From assembly GCA_902514645.1 (NCBI GenBank), contig CABXRO010000010.1:1-40846 (forward strand): a DNA stretch of 40,846 nt, given 5' to 3'. Below are positions 31,148 through 40,846 of this stretch, piece after piece. How positions within the stretch are numbered: the stretch's first letter is position 1; each line of letters begins with the position of its first letter. The notes under the pieces were generated by a model that saw only the letters and a list, made by a program, of their open reading frames with translations, searched no databases and had not been told where the DNA came from. Both the position numbers and the translations under genes were made by a program. This DNA comes from an uncultured SAR86 cluster bacterium (GTDB lineage: Bacteria; Pseudomonadota; Gammaproteobacteria; Magnimaribacterales; AG-339-G14).

Positions 31148-31468
31148 CTAGTTAAGTTCATCCAAAGATATTTGTACGTCAACACCAGCAGAAAGATCTA
31201 ATTTCATCAGTGCATCCACTGTTTTTTCAGTAGGTTTAATTATGTCCATAATTCGTTTGTAAGTTCTAATCTCGTATTGATCACGAGCATCCTTATCTTT
31301 ATGGGGAGAAATTAATATTGTTGTTTGCCTTTTTCTCACAGGCATTGGAATAGGGCCTTTCACAACTGCGCCAGTTCTTTTTACAGTCTCTACAATCTCT
31401 TTTGCAGACTTATCTATCAGCTTATTATCAAAAGCTTTTAGACGAATTCTTATATTTTGGCTTTGCAA
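31148..31468 (-). CDS. rpsJ: 30S ribosomal protein S10 (TTG start)
   Basis: (M)[42 protein letters not shown]; codon at 31468..31466 is TTG, GAGG SD upstream. Confidence 0.97.
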   Translation of the reverse strand: MQSQNIRIRLKAFDNKLIDKSAKEIVETVKRTGAVVKGPIPMPVRKRQTTILISPHKDKDARDQYEIRTYKRIMDIIKPTEKTVDALMKLDLSAGVDVQISLDELN

Positions 31469-31554
31469 AGCGTACCTCTATTTAAACAACAAAATTTTTA
31501 AAGAACATTCCGAAAAATCCGGTCTCTTACATATAAATACGCAAAAGAGCGGCA

Positions 31555-31583
31555 ATTCTATGCCTGCCCTTAGAGACTGTCAA
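31555..31583 (-). promoter_or_regulatory. Consensus sigma70 promoter of the S10 operon
   Basis: Minus strand TTGACA (31583..31578) - 17 nt - TAGAAT (31560..31555), GC-rich discriminator TGCCGC, immediately after the fusA stop. Confidence 0.85.
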
Positions 31584-31590
31584 TAAGAAA

Positions 31591-33705
31591 TTAACCTTTA
31601 TTTATAAGTGCTTCGGCAACGTTTGAGGGCACTTCGGAATACTTCAAAGGTTCCATGGTAAAAGTTGCTCTTCCTTGAGTGGCAGACCTTAAATCAGTTG
31701 CGTAACCAAACATTTCTGCGAGAGGAACTTCTCCATCTAGAACCTTTCCGGCATGAATATCATTCATACCTTGGACTATTCCTCGTCTTCTATTCAAATC
31801 TCCTACAACATCACCCATATATTCTTCTGGAGTAACAACTTCCAGCTTCATTATCGGCTCAAGTATAACTGGATTGGCTTTAAGTGCTCCATCTTTTAAA
31901 GCCATTGAGGAGGCAACCTTAAAAGCGATTTCTGAAGAATCTACATCGTGAAAAGATCCATCATAAACTGTTACTTTTACATCTATCAAAGGATAGCCAC
32001 CTAATATTCCTGATTGCATTTGCTCAAAGGCACCTTTTTCAACAGCTGGGATGAATTCTCTAGGAATAGTTCCTCCAACAATTTTATTAACAAATTGGAA
32101 TACTTCATTTTCGTCTTCTTTTTCAGATTCTGGTAAAGGCTCTATTTTTAACCAAACATGACCATATTGACCCTTTCCTCCGGATTGTCGAACAAATTTT
32201 CCTTCAGACTCAACATCTTTCTTGATTGTTTCTCTGTATGCAACTTGAGGCTTACCGATGTTAGCCTCAACATCAAATTCCCTTTTCATTCTGTCAACAA
32301 GCACATCAAGGTGAAGCTCTCCCATACCTGAGATAATTGTCTGGCCCGATTCTTCATCAGAATTCACTCTAAAAGACGGATCTTCTTGAGCAAGTCTTCC
32401 TAAAGCCGTTGACATTTTTTCTTGATCTGTTTTTGTTTTGGGCTCTACAGCTACTGAAATAACAGGCTCAGGAAAAGTCATTTTTTCTAAAATAATTGGT
32501 TTTTTGAGATCACATAAAGTATCTCCTGTTGTTACGTCTTTTAAGCCGATAACTGCGGCAATATCTCCTGCTCTTACTTCTGATATTTCACTTCTATTAT
32601 TGGCATGCATTTGAAGCATCCTTCCGATTCTCTCTTTAGACCTTTTAGCTGGAGAATAAACAGCGTCTCCAGAATTTAAAACACCCGAATAAACTCTTAC
32701 AAATGTTAAAGTGCCAACAAAAGGGTCTGTTGCAATTTTGAAGGCCAAAGCAGAAAAAGGTTCTTCGTCACTGGATGATCTTTGATCAGTTGTTTCTTCA
32801 TCTTCCAAAATTCCTTGTATTGCTTCAACTTCATCAGGCGAAGGAAGGAAATCAATTACACAATCCAACATTGGCTGAACACCTTTATTTTTGAAGGCAG
32901 AACCACATATGGTAGGAACTATTTCATTGTTTAAAGTTCTAATCCTGATGCCTTGGATTATTTCTTCAAGAGACAAATCGCCATTTTCTAGATATTTTTC
33001 CATTAATTCTTCACTTGCTTCGGCTACTGTCTCGAGCATAGCCTCTCTATATTCATTCGACTGATCCAGGAGGTCTGATGGAATATCTTCTTCTCTAAAA
33101 GATGTTCCCATATCGTCTCCATCCCAGTAGAGAGCTTTCATTCTCATCAAATCAATAATTCCTTTAAAATCATCTTCTGCTCCTATTGGAAGTTGTATCG
33201 GTAATGGAGAAGCTCCTAACCTGTCTTTGATTTGGCCAACAACCTTTAAGAAATCAGCTCCAGCTCTATCCATTTTATTTACAAAAGCTATTCTGGGAAC
33301 TTTGTATCTGTTTGCTTGCCTCCAGACAGTTTCTGATTGGGGTTCTACACCGGAGCTTCCGCAAAAAACAACAACTGCGCCATCCAGAACTCTCAACGAT
33401 CTTTCAACTTCGATTGTAAAATCAACGTGACCTGGCGTATCTATTATATTTACCCTATGTTCATTAAATTGACTTCTCATGCCTTTCCAAAAACAAGTCG
33501 TAGCAGCTGAGGTAATAGTAATACCTCTCTCTTGTTCTTGTTCCATCCAATCCATTGTGGCAGCACCGTCATGAACTTCACCTATTTTGTGTGATATTCC
33601 AGTATAGAAAAGAACTCGTTCAGTTGTTGTAGTCTTTCCTGCATCTACATGCGCACAAATACCAATATTTCTATAAAGGTTTAAAGGAACTTTTCTCGCA
33701 GACAT
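31591..33705 (-). CDS. fusA: Elongation factor G
   Basis: [59 protein letters not shown]. Confidence 0.99.
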   Translation of the reverse strand: MSARKVPLNLYRNIGICAHVDAGKTTTTERVLFYTGISHKIGEVHDGAATMDWMEQEQERGITITSAATTCFWKGMRSQFNEHRVNIIDTPGHVDFTIEVERSLRVLDGAVVVFCGSSGVEPQSETVWRQANRYKVPRIAFVNKMDRAGADFLKVVGQIKDRLGASPLPIQLPIGAEDDFKGIIDLMRMKALYWDGDDMGTSFREEDIPSDLLDQSNEYREAMLETVAEASEELMEKYLENGDLSLEEIIQGIRIRTLNNEIVPTICGSAFKNKGVQPMLDCVIDFLPSPDEVEAIQGILEDEETTDQRSSSDEEPFSALAFKIATDPFVGTLTFVRVYSGVLNSGDAVYSPAKRSKERIGRMLQMHANNRSEISEVRAGDIAAVIGLKDVTTGDTLCDLKKPIILEKMTFPEPVISVAVEPKTKTDQEKMSTALGRLAQEDPSFRVNSDEESGQTIISGMGELHLDVLVDRMKREFDVEANIGKPQVAYRETIKKDVESEGKFVRQSGGKGQYGHVWLKIEPLPESEKEDENEVFQFVNKIVGGTIPREFIPAVEKGAFEQMQSGILGGYPLIDVKVTVYDGSFHDVDSSEIAFKVASSMALKDGALKANPVILEPIMKLEVVTPEEYMGDVVGDLNRRRGIVQGMNDIHAGKVLDGEVPLAEMFGYATDLRSATQGRATFTMEPLKYSEVPSNVAEALINKG

Positions 33706-33708
33706 TGA

Positions 33709-34179
33709 TTAAAATCTAAAGTGAGAGAAAGCTTTGTTTGCTTCAGCCATTTTGTGAGTATCTTGACGTTTTTTTACTGCCTCTCCTCTTCCGTCGGCTG
33801 CATCAATTAATTCTCCAGCAAGTTTTGTAGACATATTTTTTTCGGATCTTTTTTTGGCGCTTGAAACAATCCACCTCATAGCTAAGGCAAGGCGTCTTGA
33901 AGTTTTTACTTCCAAAGGAACCTGATAAGTAGCTCCACCAACTCTTCTTGATTTAACTTCGACTTGGGGGCCGACCTGATCTAATGCTTCTTCAAAAACT
34001 TCAAGTGGATCTCTTTTTGATTTTGAAGAAACTTGATCTAAAGCTGAATAGATAATTTTTTCAGCCGTGCTTTTTTTCCCTCTTTGCATTAAGTTATTTA
34101 CAAACTTAGCAAGTTTTACGTTCCCGTATTTTGGATCAGGGATTACATCTCTTTTTGGTACTGGTCCTTTTCTAGGCAT
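33709..34179 (-). CDS. rpsG: 30S ribosomal protein S7
   Basis: [43 protein letters not shown]. Confidence 0.99.
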   Translation of the reverse strand: MPRKGPVPKRDVIPDPKYGNVKLAKFVNNLMQRGKKSTAEKIIYSALDQVSSKSKRDPLEVFEEALDQVGPQVEVKSRRVGGATYQVPLEVKTSRRLALAMRWIVSSAKKRSEKNMSTKLAGELIDAADGRGEAVKKRQDTHKMAEANKAFSHFRF

Positions 34180-34550
34180 TACTTAGGTCTCTTGGATCCA
34201 TATTTAGATCTACGTTGTTTTCTGTCTTCAACACCAGTAGTATCAAGTGTTCCTCTAACAGTATGGTATCTAACACCAGGAAGGTCTTTAACTCTGCCGC
34301 CTCTAATTAAAACAACAGAGTGTTCTTGGAGATTATGGCCTTCTCCACCAATGTAAGAGATTACTTCATATCCCGAAGTTAATCTTACTTTGCAAACCTT
34401 TCTTAAAGCCGAATTTGGTTTTTTTGGAGTTGTTGTATATACCCTGGTGCAAACTCCTCTCTTTTGGGGGGAGCCTACAAGAGCAGGAACGTCACTCTTA
34501 GCTTTTTTAACCTTTCTTGGTTTTCTTATTAATTGATTTACTCTTGCCAT
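34179..34550 (-). CDS. rpsL: 30S ribosomal protein S12
   Basis: [77 protein letters not shown]. Confidence 0.99.
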   Translation of the reverse strand: MARVNQLIRKPRKVKKAKSDVPALVGSPQKRGVCTRVYTTTPKKPNSALRKVCKVRLTSGYEVISYIGGEGHNLQEHSVVLIRGGRVKDLPGVRYHTVRGTLDTTGVEDRKQRRSKYGSKRPK

Positions 34551-34563
34551 ATTTAAGTGCGCG

Positions 34564-34592
34564 ATTTTAATGAGACATTTTCATTTGGTCAA
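34564..34592 (-). promoter_or_regulatory. Near-consensus sigma70 promoter of rpsL-rpsG-fusA
   Basis: Minus strand TTGACC (34592..34587) - 17 nt - TAAAAT (34569..34564), then CGCGCA discriminator; predicted start ~7-8 nt from rpsL ATG at 34550. Confidence 0.75.
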
Positions 34593-34593
34593 A

Positions 34594-37500
34594 CTATTCT
34601 TCGCTTGTAGTTTCACTTTTATTATCCTCAGTATCAGCAATTACTTCACTAAGCTCAGATTCAATATCTGAAACTAAATCTGCTTGTCCTTGAGAAGCGC
34701 CGTATCCGGTTCCGGCAGGAATGAGTCTTCCTATTACAACATTTTCTTTTAGTCCTCTAAGCTTATCTATTTTTCCAGTAACAGAAGCTTCAGTAAGAAC
34801 TCTTGTAGTTTCTTGGAAAGATGCAGCTGAGACAAAAGACTCAGTAGCAAGAGATGCTTTAGTAATTCCTAGTAATAGACGCTTAAATTTAGCTGGGATT
34901 CCACCATCTGAAGAGGTTTTTTTATTTTGTTGTAATACCTCTGAAAGTTCTAGTTGGTCGCCGATGATTAGATCTGTGTCTCCAGAATCAGTAACTTCAA
35001 CTTTTCTCAGCATTTGTCTGAGGATACACTCAATATGTTTATCACTAATTTCAACACCTTGTAAACGGTAAACATCTTGAATTTCATTAACTACATACTC
35101 AGTTAATTCTTCGACTCCTTTTAGAGAAAGAATATCGTGAGGACTCAAGGAGCCTTCACTTATTACGTCTCCTTTGGTGACTGTTTCTCCTTCAAACACA
35201 TTAATACTTCTTGTTTTAGGTATTAAAGTTTCACGAACAATCTCCTCTTTACCTTCCTTTCCAGTTAAAACAAGCCTTCTTTTTCCTTTAGTCTCTTTTC
35301 CCCAAGAAACTGCACCACTTATTTCAGCTAGAATGGCAACTTCTTTTGGTTGCCTTGCTTCAAATAAATCAGCTACTCTAGGAAGACCTCCTGTAATATC
35401 TCTTGTTTTAGAAGATTCTTTAGGAATTCTTGCAAGAACGTCTCCTATTTCAACAGATTGTCCATCGGTTACATTCACGAGAGACTTTTGTTCTAACTTA
35501 TATTCAGCAGGTCTTTTACCTCCAGGGAGCATAACTTCTTTTCCTTTTGAATCTGTTATAACTACCATAGGATTCATATCTTTTCCTGCAGAGGTTCTCT
35601 CAGATGCATCCAAAATCTCCACGCTTGATAAGCCTGTTAACTCATCAGTTACCTCTCTGATGGTTATACCGTTTTCCATATCTTTAAGATTTACCTTACC
35701 CTTCACTTCAGAAATTATTGGGTGGTTTAATGGATCCCAAGTCGCCAGCAATTCTCCAGATTTAATTGCAGCACCCTCGTCTACATTTATTTCTGCACCA
35801 TATGGAATTTTGTATCTTTCTTTTTCAGATTCATTTTCGTCAAAAAGAACCAATTCGGCTGATCTAGAAATACAAACTTGCTTTTTAGATTTATTTTGAA
35901 GAGAGTTTAGATTCCTAAATTTTAAAGTACCATCATACTTAGCCTGAATCCTATCTTCCTCAGATGATCTGGAAGCTGCTCCTCCGATATGAAAAGTTCT
36001 CATTGTAAGTTGAGTCCCTGGTTCACCAATTGATTGAGCTGCGACAATTCCAACGGCTTCGCCAGGATCTACGAGATTACCTCTTCCTAAGTCTCTACCG
36101 TAACATTTTGAGCAAATTCCAAAACTTGTTTCACATGTTATCGGAGATTTTACTTTTGCAATATCTATATTATTTTGTTCTATTTTTTCTGCAAGAGCCT
36201 CATCAATTAATGTGCCTTTAGGAATTTTGAATGATCCATCTTTTGAGGATAATGGTTCAGCTAAAACTCTACCTAGAATTCTATCTTTTAAATGCTGAAC
36301 AACTTCTCCACCTTCGATAATGGATCTTAGTTCAATACCTTCTTTTGTTTCACAATCTTCTTCTCTAATCACTAAATCTTGAGCAACATCTACTAATCTT
36401 CGTGTAAGGTAACCTGAATTTGCTGTTTTCAGAGCTGTGTCAGCTAAACCTTTTCTGGCTCCATGAGTCGATGTAAAATATTGAAGTACAGTTAACCCCT
36501 CTCTAAAGTTTGCCGTAATAGGCGTCTCTATAATAGATCCATCTGGTTTAGCCATAAGCCCTCTCATTCCTGCAAGTTGTCTTACTTGTGCGGGTGAGCT
36601 TCTCGCGCCAGAGTCCAAGTACATAAATACTGAATTAAAGGATTTTTGGTCTATAGAGTTTCCTTTGCTATCTTCAACTTTTTCGGTTGAGATTGTATCC
36701 ATTAGTGAACTTGCAACTTTTTCATTTGCCCTTGACCAAATGTCTATAACTTTGTTGTATTTTTCACCTTGAGTTACAAGACCTGAAGAGTATTGAGATT
36801 CTATTTCCTTAACTTCAGACTCAGCGCTTGAGATAATTTCCTCTTTATCTGTAGGAATCTGACAATCATCAACGCAAATTGAAGAGCCCGATTTTGTAGA
36901 ATACTCATAACCCAAATACATTAACTTGTCTGCAAATATTACCGTTTCCTTTAGCCCACTATGTCGGTATGCCATATTAATTAGAGATGAAATTGCCTTA
37001 CTATCTAGGGGCTTATTTATGAGCTCAAAATCAAGTTCTTTTGGAAGGATTCCTGAAAGAATTGCTCTTCCAACAGTTGTTTCGACAAGTACTAATTCTG
37101 AATTATTATTCTCTAATCTAACTTTAACTTTTGCCTGAAGATCAATATTCCCGGTATCGTATGCTCTATGAACTTCATTAATGTCTGCAAAAATAGATCC
37201 CTCGCCTTTTGCTGAAACTTTTTCTCTAGTCATGTAATAGATACCAAGAACAACGTCTTGTGAAGGATCAATAATCGGTTTTCCATTTGAAGGAGAAAGA
37301 ATATTATTGCTTGCCATCATTAAAGCTCTACATTCTAGTTGAGCTCCTAAAGTAAGAGGAACATGAACAGCCATTTGATCTCCATCAAAGTCAGCGTTGT
37401 ATGCCTTACAAACTAGAGGGTGAAGTTGAATCGCTTTTCCTTCAATCAAAGTAGGTTCGAAAGCTTGAATTCCAAGTCTGTGAAGTGTTGGTGCTCTATT

Positions 37501-38766
37501 AAGTAAAATCGGGTGTTCTCTAATAACGTCAGCTAAAATATCCCATACTACAGGCTCTTCTCTTTCAACCATTCTCTTAGCACCTTTTATAGTTGTAGCT
37601 AATTCAAGTTGCTGAAGCTTCCCGAACACAAATGGCTTAAAAAGTTCTAAGGCCATTTTCTTAGGTAACCCACACTGATGGAGTTTCAAAGTTGGGCCAA
37701 CTACAATTACAGACCTTCCAGAATAATCAACTCTTTTCCCCAACAGATTTTGTCTAAATCTTCCTTGTTTTCCTTTAATCATATCTGCCAAAGATTTCAA
37801 AGGTCTTTTATTCGAACCAGTAATAGCTCTTCCTCTTCTTCCATTATCTAACAAAGCATCTACTGACTCTTGCAACATTCTCTTCTCATTTCTAACAATT
37901 ATTTCAGGAGCATTAAGTTCTATTAATCTTTTTAATCTGTTATTACGATTAATAACTCTTCTGTACAAGTCGTTAAGGTCAGAAGTTGCAAATCTACCTC
38001 CTTCTAAAGGAACTAAAGGTCTTAAATCAGGAGGCAATACGGGAAGAACATCTAGAATCATCCATTCTGGTTTATTGTTCGATGAAGTAAAAGCCTTAAG
38101 AATTTTTAGTCTTTTTGAAAGTTTCTTTTTCTTAGCGTCGCTATTAGTTGAGTCTATTTGTTCTTGAACCTCCGATATTTCATTTTCGAGATTCATTTCA
38201 GATAGAAGTATTTTTACAGACTCAGCTCCCATGCCGGCAGAAAATTCTTCTCCAAATTCTTCTAATTTTTCAAAATATTCTTCTTCATCTAAGATCTGTC
38301 CTTTCTCTAAATCAGTCATACCAGGGTCAGTAACTACGAAGGATTCGAAGTAAAGTATTCTTTCGACTTCTCTCAGAGTTTTGTCTAAGAGTAAAGATAT
38401 CCTTGAAGGAAGAGATTTTAAAAACCATATGTGGGCAACGGGAGCAGCGAGTTCTATATGCCCCATTCTCTCTCTTCGAACCTTGGCTAATGTAACCTCT
38501 ACCCCACATTTTTCACAGACAACTCCTCTGTGTTTCATTCTTTTGTACTTACCACAAATACATTCGTAATCCTTTACTGGACCAAAAATTTTTGAACAAA
38601 ATAATCCATCTCTTTCAGGTTTGAATGTTCGATAATTAATGGTTTCAGGTTTCTTCACTTCACCAAAAGACCAAGATCTAATTTGCTGACCAGATGCTAA
38701 GCCAGCCTTTATGGCATTAAAATTATTTTCTTCCTCTTGTTTGAAAAGTTTTAGTAAATCTTTCAT
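34594..38766 (-). CDS. rpoC: RNA polymerase beta' subunit
   Basis: [38 protein letters not shown]-type region ([28 protein letters not shown]); zinc site [23 protein letters not shown]. Confidence 0.99.
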   Translation of the reverse strand: MKDLLKLFKQEEENNFNAIKAGLASGQQIRSWSFGEVKKPETINYRTFKPERDGLFCSKIFGPVKDYECICGKYKRMKHRGVVCEKCGVEVTLAKVRRERMGHIELAAPVAHIWFLKSLPSRISLLLDKTLREVERILYFESFVVTDPGMTDLEKGQILDEEEYFEKLEEFGEEFSAGMGAESVKILLSEMNLENEISEVQEQIDSTNSDAKKKKLSKRLKILKAFTSSNNKPEWMILDVLPVLPPDLRPLVPLEGGRFATSDLNDLYRRVINRNNRLKRLIELNAPEIIVRNEKRMLQESVDALLDNGRRGRAITGSNKRPLKSLADMIKGKQGRFRQNLLGKRVDYSGRSVIVVGPTLKLHQCGLPKKMALELFKPFVFGKLQQLELATTIKGAKRMVEREEPVVWDILADVIREHPILLNRAPTLHRLGIQAFEPTLIEGKAIQLHPLVCKAYNADFDGDQMAVHVPLTLGAQLECRALMMASNNILSPSNGKPIIDPSQDVVLGIYYMTREKVSAKGEGSIFADINEVHRAYDTGNIDLQAKVKVRLENNNSELVLVETTVGRAILSGILPKELDFELINKPLDSKAISSLINMAYRHSGLKETVIFADKLMYLGYEYSTKSGSSICVDDCQIPTDKEEIISSAESEVKEIESQYSSGLVTQGEKYNKVIDIWSRANEKVASSLMDTISTEKVEDSKGNSIDQKSFNSVFMYLDSGARSSPAQVRQLAGMRGLMAKPDGSIIETPITANFREGLTVLQYFTSTHGARKGLADTALKTANSGYLTRRLVDVAQDLVIREEDCETKEGIELRSIIEGGEVVQHLKDRILGRVLAEPLSSKDGSFKIPKGTLIDEALAEKIEQNNIDIAKVKSPITCETSFGICSKCYGRDLGRGNLVDPGEAVGIVAAQSIGEPGTQLTMRTFHIGGAASRSSEEDRIQAKYDGTLKFRNLNSLQNKSKKQVCISRSAELVLFDENESEKERYKIPYGAEINVDEGAAIKSGELLATWDPLNHPIISEVKGKVNLKDMENGITIREVTDELTGLSSVEILDASERTSAGKDMNPMVVITDSKGKEVMLPGGKRPAEYKLEQKSLVNVTDGQSVEIGDVLARIPKESSKTRDITGGLPRVADLFEARQPKEVAILAEISGAVSWGKETKGKRRLVLTGKEGKEEIVRETLIPKTRSINVFEGETVTKGDVISEGSLSPHDILSLKGVEELTEYVVNEIQDVYRLQGVEISDKHIECILRQMLRKVEVTDSGDTDLIIGDQLELSEVLQQNKKTSSDGGIPAKFKRLLLGITKASLATESFVSAASFQETTRVLTEASVTGKIDKLRGLKENVVIGRLIPAGTGYGASQGQADLVSDIESELSEVIADTEDNKSETTSEE

Positions 38767-38770
38767 ATGT

Positions 38771-40846
38771 TTAATCTACCTCATCGAAGTCTATGTCTAT
38801 TCCTAACGATCTAACTTCTTTTGTTAATACGTTGTAAGATTCCGGGATACCGGCTTCCATTTCATAATTACCGTCTACAATATTTTTGTAAACTTTTGTT
38901 CTGCCTGGAACATCGTCTGATTTAACAGTTAACATTTCTTGTAGGGTGTTTGCAGCGCCATAGGCTTCCAATGCCCAAACTTCCATCTCGCCCAATCTTT
39001 GACCTCCAAACTGTGCTTTACCCCCAAGAGGCTGTTGAGTAACTAAACTATACGAACCCGTAGATCTAGCATGCATCTTATCTTCAATTAAGTGGTTTAG
39101 TTTTAAAATATACATGTAACCTATAGTTACTAATCTATCAAAAGCCTCGCCTGTTCTTCCGTCATATAGTTGAGCTTGACCGGAGGATGGCAAATCAGCT
39201 AATTCAAGCATTTTTTTAATTTCTTCTTCGGAAGCGCCATCAAAAACTGGTGTAGCCATTGGTACTCCTGATTTTAAGTTTTCACAAAGCTCTTTAAATT
39301 CTTTATCGGACAGTTTTTCAAGCTCTTCTTTTTTTCCAGTAGAAGAGTAAATTTTTTCAACAAAAGGTTTTACTTCAGAAAGATTCTTAGATTTTTCAAC
39401 CAAATCACCTATTTTTTTACCTAATTCTTTTGAAGCCCAGCCTAGATGAACTTCAAGAAGTTGTCCTACGTTCATTCTTGAAGGGACTCCTAGAGGGTTT
39501 AGAACTAAATCGACAGGTTCTCCGTTTTCGTCATAAGGCATATCTTCAACAGGCATGACAACTGAAATTACCCCTTTATTTCCATGCCTTCCTGCAAGTT
39601 TATCTCCTGGCTGAATTTTTCTTTTTACCGCAAGGTAAACTTTAATTACTTGCTGGACTCCTGGAGGCAAATCATCGCCAGAAATAATTTTTCTTTTTTT
39701 AGCTTCAAACCTTTCCTTGAGCATATCTTCATATTTTTTAAGGTTATCTTTTGAATCTTTGATAAGGTCATTGGTCTTTTCATCCTGCATTCTTAACTTA
39801 AACCATTCAGAAGCAGGAAGATTTTTTAAGAAGTCTTTTGTAAGAGTTTCTCCTTTGGAAATACCTCTTCCACTAATGACTTTTTTACCTTCTAGAGAGG
39901 GCAAAAGAGAGTTTATAGTTGCTTCAGAGACTATGCTAAGTTCTTGATCGATATCTTTTTGGATTTCTGCTAAAGATACTGATTCAATAACTTCAGCTCG
40001 AGAATTTTTTTCCAGTCCTTCTCTTGTAAATACTTGAACATCAATAACAGTTCCATCTTGTCCAGCCTTAACTCTTAAAGAAGTATCTTTAACATCGGAA
40101 GCTTTTTCTCCAAAAATAGCTCTTAGCAGCTTCTCTTCGGGAGAAAGTTGAGTTTCTCCTTTTGGCGTCACTTTGCCAACAAGAATATCTCCTGCATTTA
40201 CTTCAGCTCCAATATGCACTATTCCACATTCATCAAGTTTTGATAGGGCAGACTCTCCTACATTAGGAATGTCCGCAGTTATTTCATCTGGACCTAGTTT
40301 TGTATCTCTAGAAGTGCAGGTTTCTTCAATTATATGAACGCTTGTTAGCTTGTCTTCCTTGACCAATTTATCTGAAATTAATATGGAATCTTCAAAGTTA
40401 TATCCATGCCATGTCATTAAAGCAATTTTTATGTTTTGTCCAAGGGCTAATTCTCCTAAATCAATGGAAGAACCATCTGCCAATATGTCTCCGGCAGAAA
40501 TCTTGTCTCCCTCACTTACAATTGGCCTTTGATTAATACAAGAATTTTGATTAGATCTGGTGTACTTAATTAGGTTATAAATATCTACCGCTGAATCCGA
40601 TGCATTTATTTCTTTAAGATTCTTCCTGATAACTATTTTTCCAGAATCTACTTTTTCTACCGTTCCAGAGTTTTTAGCAATAATGCAATCTCCTGAGTAT
40701 TGAGCTACAAGTCTCTCCATACCCGTACCAACTAAAGGAGCTTCAGTGGAGAGGGTTGGAACTGCTTGTCGCTGCATATTTGATCCCATCAAAGCTCTAT
40801 TAGCGTCATCGTGCTCTAGAAACGGAATCAAAGCTGCTGCTATAGA
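38771..40846 (-). CDS. rpoB: RNA polymerase beta subunit, C-terminal part (5' end outside window)
   Basis: [76 protein letters not shown]. Frame stays open to the window edge; track start is an internal TTG. Confidence 0.99.
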   Translation of the reverse strand, partial: SIAAALIPFLEHDDANRALMGSNMQRQAVPTLSTEAPLVGTGMERLVAQYSGDCIIAKNSGTVEKVDSGKIVIRKNLKEINASDSAVDIYNLIKYTRSNQNSCINQRPIVSEGDKISAGDILADGSSIDLGELALGQNIKIALMTWHGYNFEDSILISDKLVKEDKLTSVHIIEETCTSRDTKLGPDEITADIPNVGESALSKLDECGIVHIGAEVNAGDILVGKVTPKGETQLSPEEKLLRAIFGEKASDVKDTSLRVKAGQDGTVIDVQVFTREGLEKNSRAEVIESVSLAEIQKDIDQELSIVSEATINSLLPSLEGKKVISGRGISKGETLTKDFLKNLPASEWFKLRMQDEKTNDLIKDSKDNLKKYEDMLKERFEAKKRKIISGDDLPPGVQQVIKVYLAVKRKIQPGDKLAGRHGNKGVISVVMPVEDMPYDENGEPVDLVLNPLGVPSRMNVGQLLEVHLGWASKELGKKIGDLVEKSKNLSEVKPFVEKIYSSTGKKEELEKLSDKEFKELCENLKSGVPMATPVFDGASEEEIKKMLELADLPSSGQAQLYDGRTGEAFDRLVTIGYMYILKLNHLIEDKMHARSTGSYSLVTQQPLGGKAQFGGQRLGEMEVWALEAYGAANTLQEMLTVKSDDVPGRTKVYKNIVDGNYEMEAGIPESYNVLTKEVRSLGIDIDFDEVD

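Noticed and set aside
35174-35899. 241-aa plus-strand ORF antisense to rpoC
   Set aside because: Ser/Thr/Leu-rich mirror of rpoC coding sequence with no recognisable motifs.
36030-36221. Short antisense ORFs throughout rpoB/rpoC/fusA/dnaK
   Set aside because: All lie opposite strongly conserved genes and have biased composition; expected background in a six-frame track.
1-40846. Mobile elements, CRISPR array, phage or defence island
   Set aside because: No direct-repeat arrays, integrase/transposase, or accessory ORFs were seen; nearly all sequence is accounted for by core genes.

Overview
This 40.8 kb AT-rich window is almost entirely core housekeeping DNA. Protein content and gene order look gammaproteobacterial (streamlined marine type; this is inference). 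Left to right on the minus strand: cdsA-like fragment, uppS, frr, [pyrH scar], tsf, rpsB, dapB, dnaJ, dnaK, grpE, fur. On the plus strand: bamE. Then an NSS-family transporter (-), smpB (+), tmRNA/ssrA (+), rpsT (+), proB (-), obg-rpmA-rplU (-), fabA-fabB (+), ssb (-) and uvrA (+). The rest is one long minus-strand block: rpoB(partial)-rpoC-rpsL-rpsG-fusA-(no tuf)-S10-spc-alpha clusters through rpoA-rplQ. I added two small genes missing from the ORF track (rpmJ, rpmC) and the tmRNA. I found no CRISPR array, transposon, phage, or defence/secretion/biosynthetic cluster, so I do not claim a new multigene system. The most interesting signals are small: (1) an apparent deletion scar of pyrH between tsf and frr; (2) a consensus sigma70 promoter where tuf normally sits between fusA and rpsJ, followed by a structured leader and a TTG-start rpsJ inside a palindrome; (3) a near-consensus promoter placed so close to rpsL that the str mRNA would be almost leaderless, with weaker parallels at rpsT and smpB; (4) a DnaJ whose first zinc-finger repeat is collapsed; (5) a strongly folded rpsB leader; (6) a sigma32-type promoter between grpE and dnaK; (7) a tmRNA with two in-frame candidate resume sites; (8) a ProB lacking the PUA domain.
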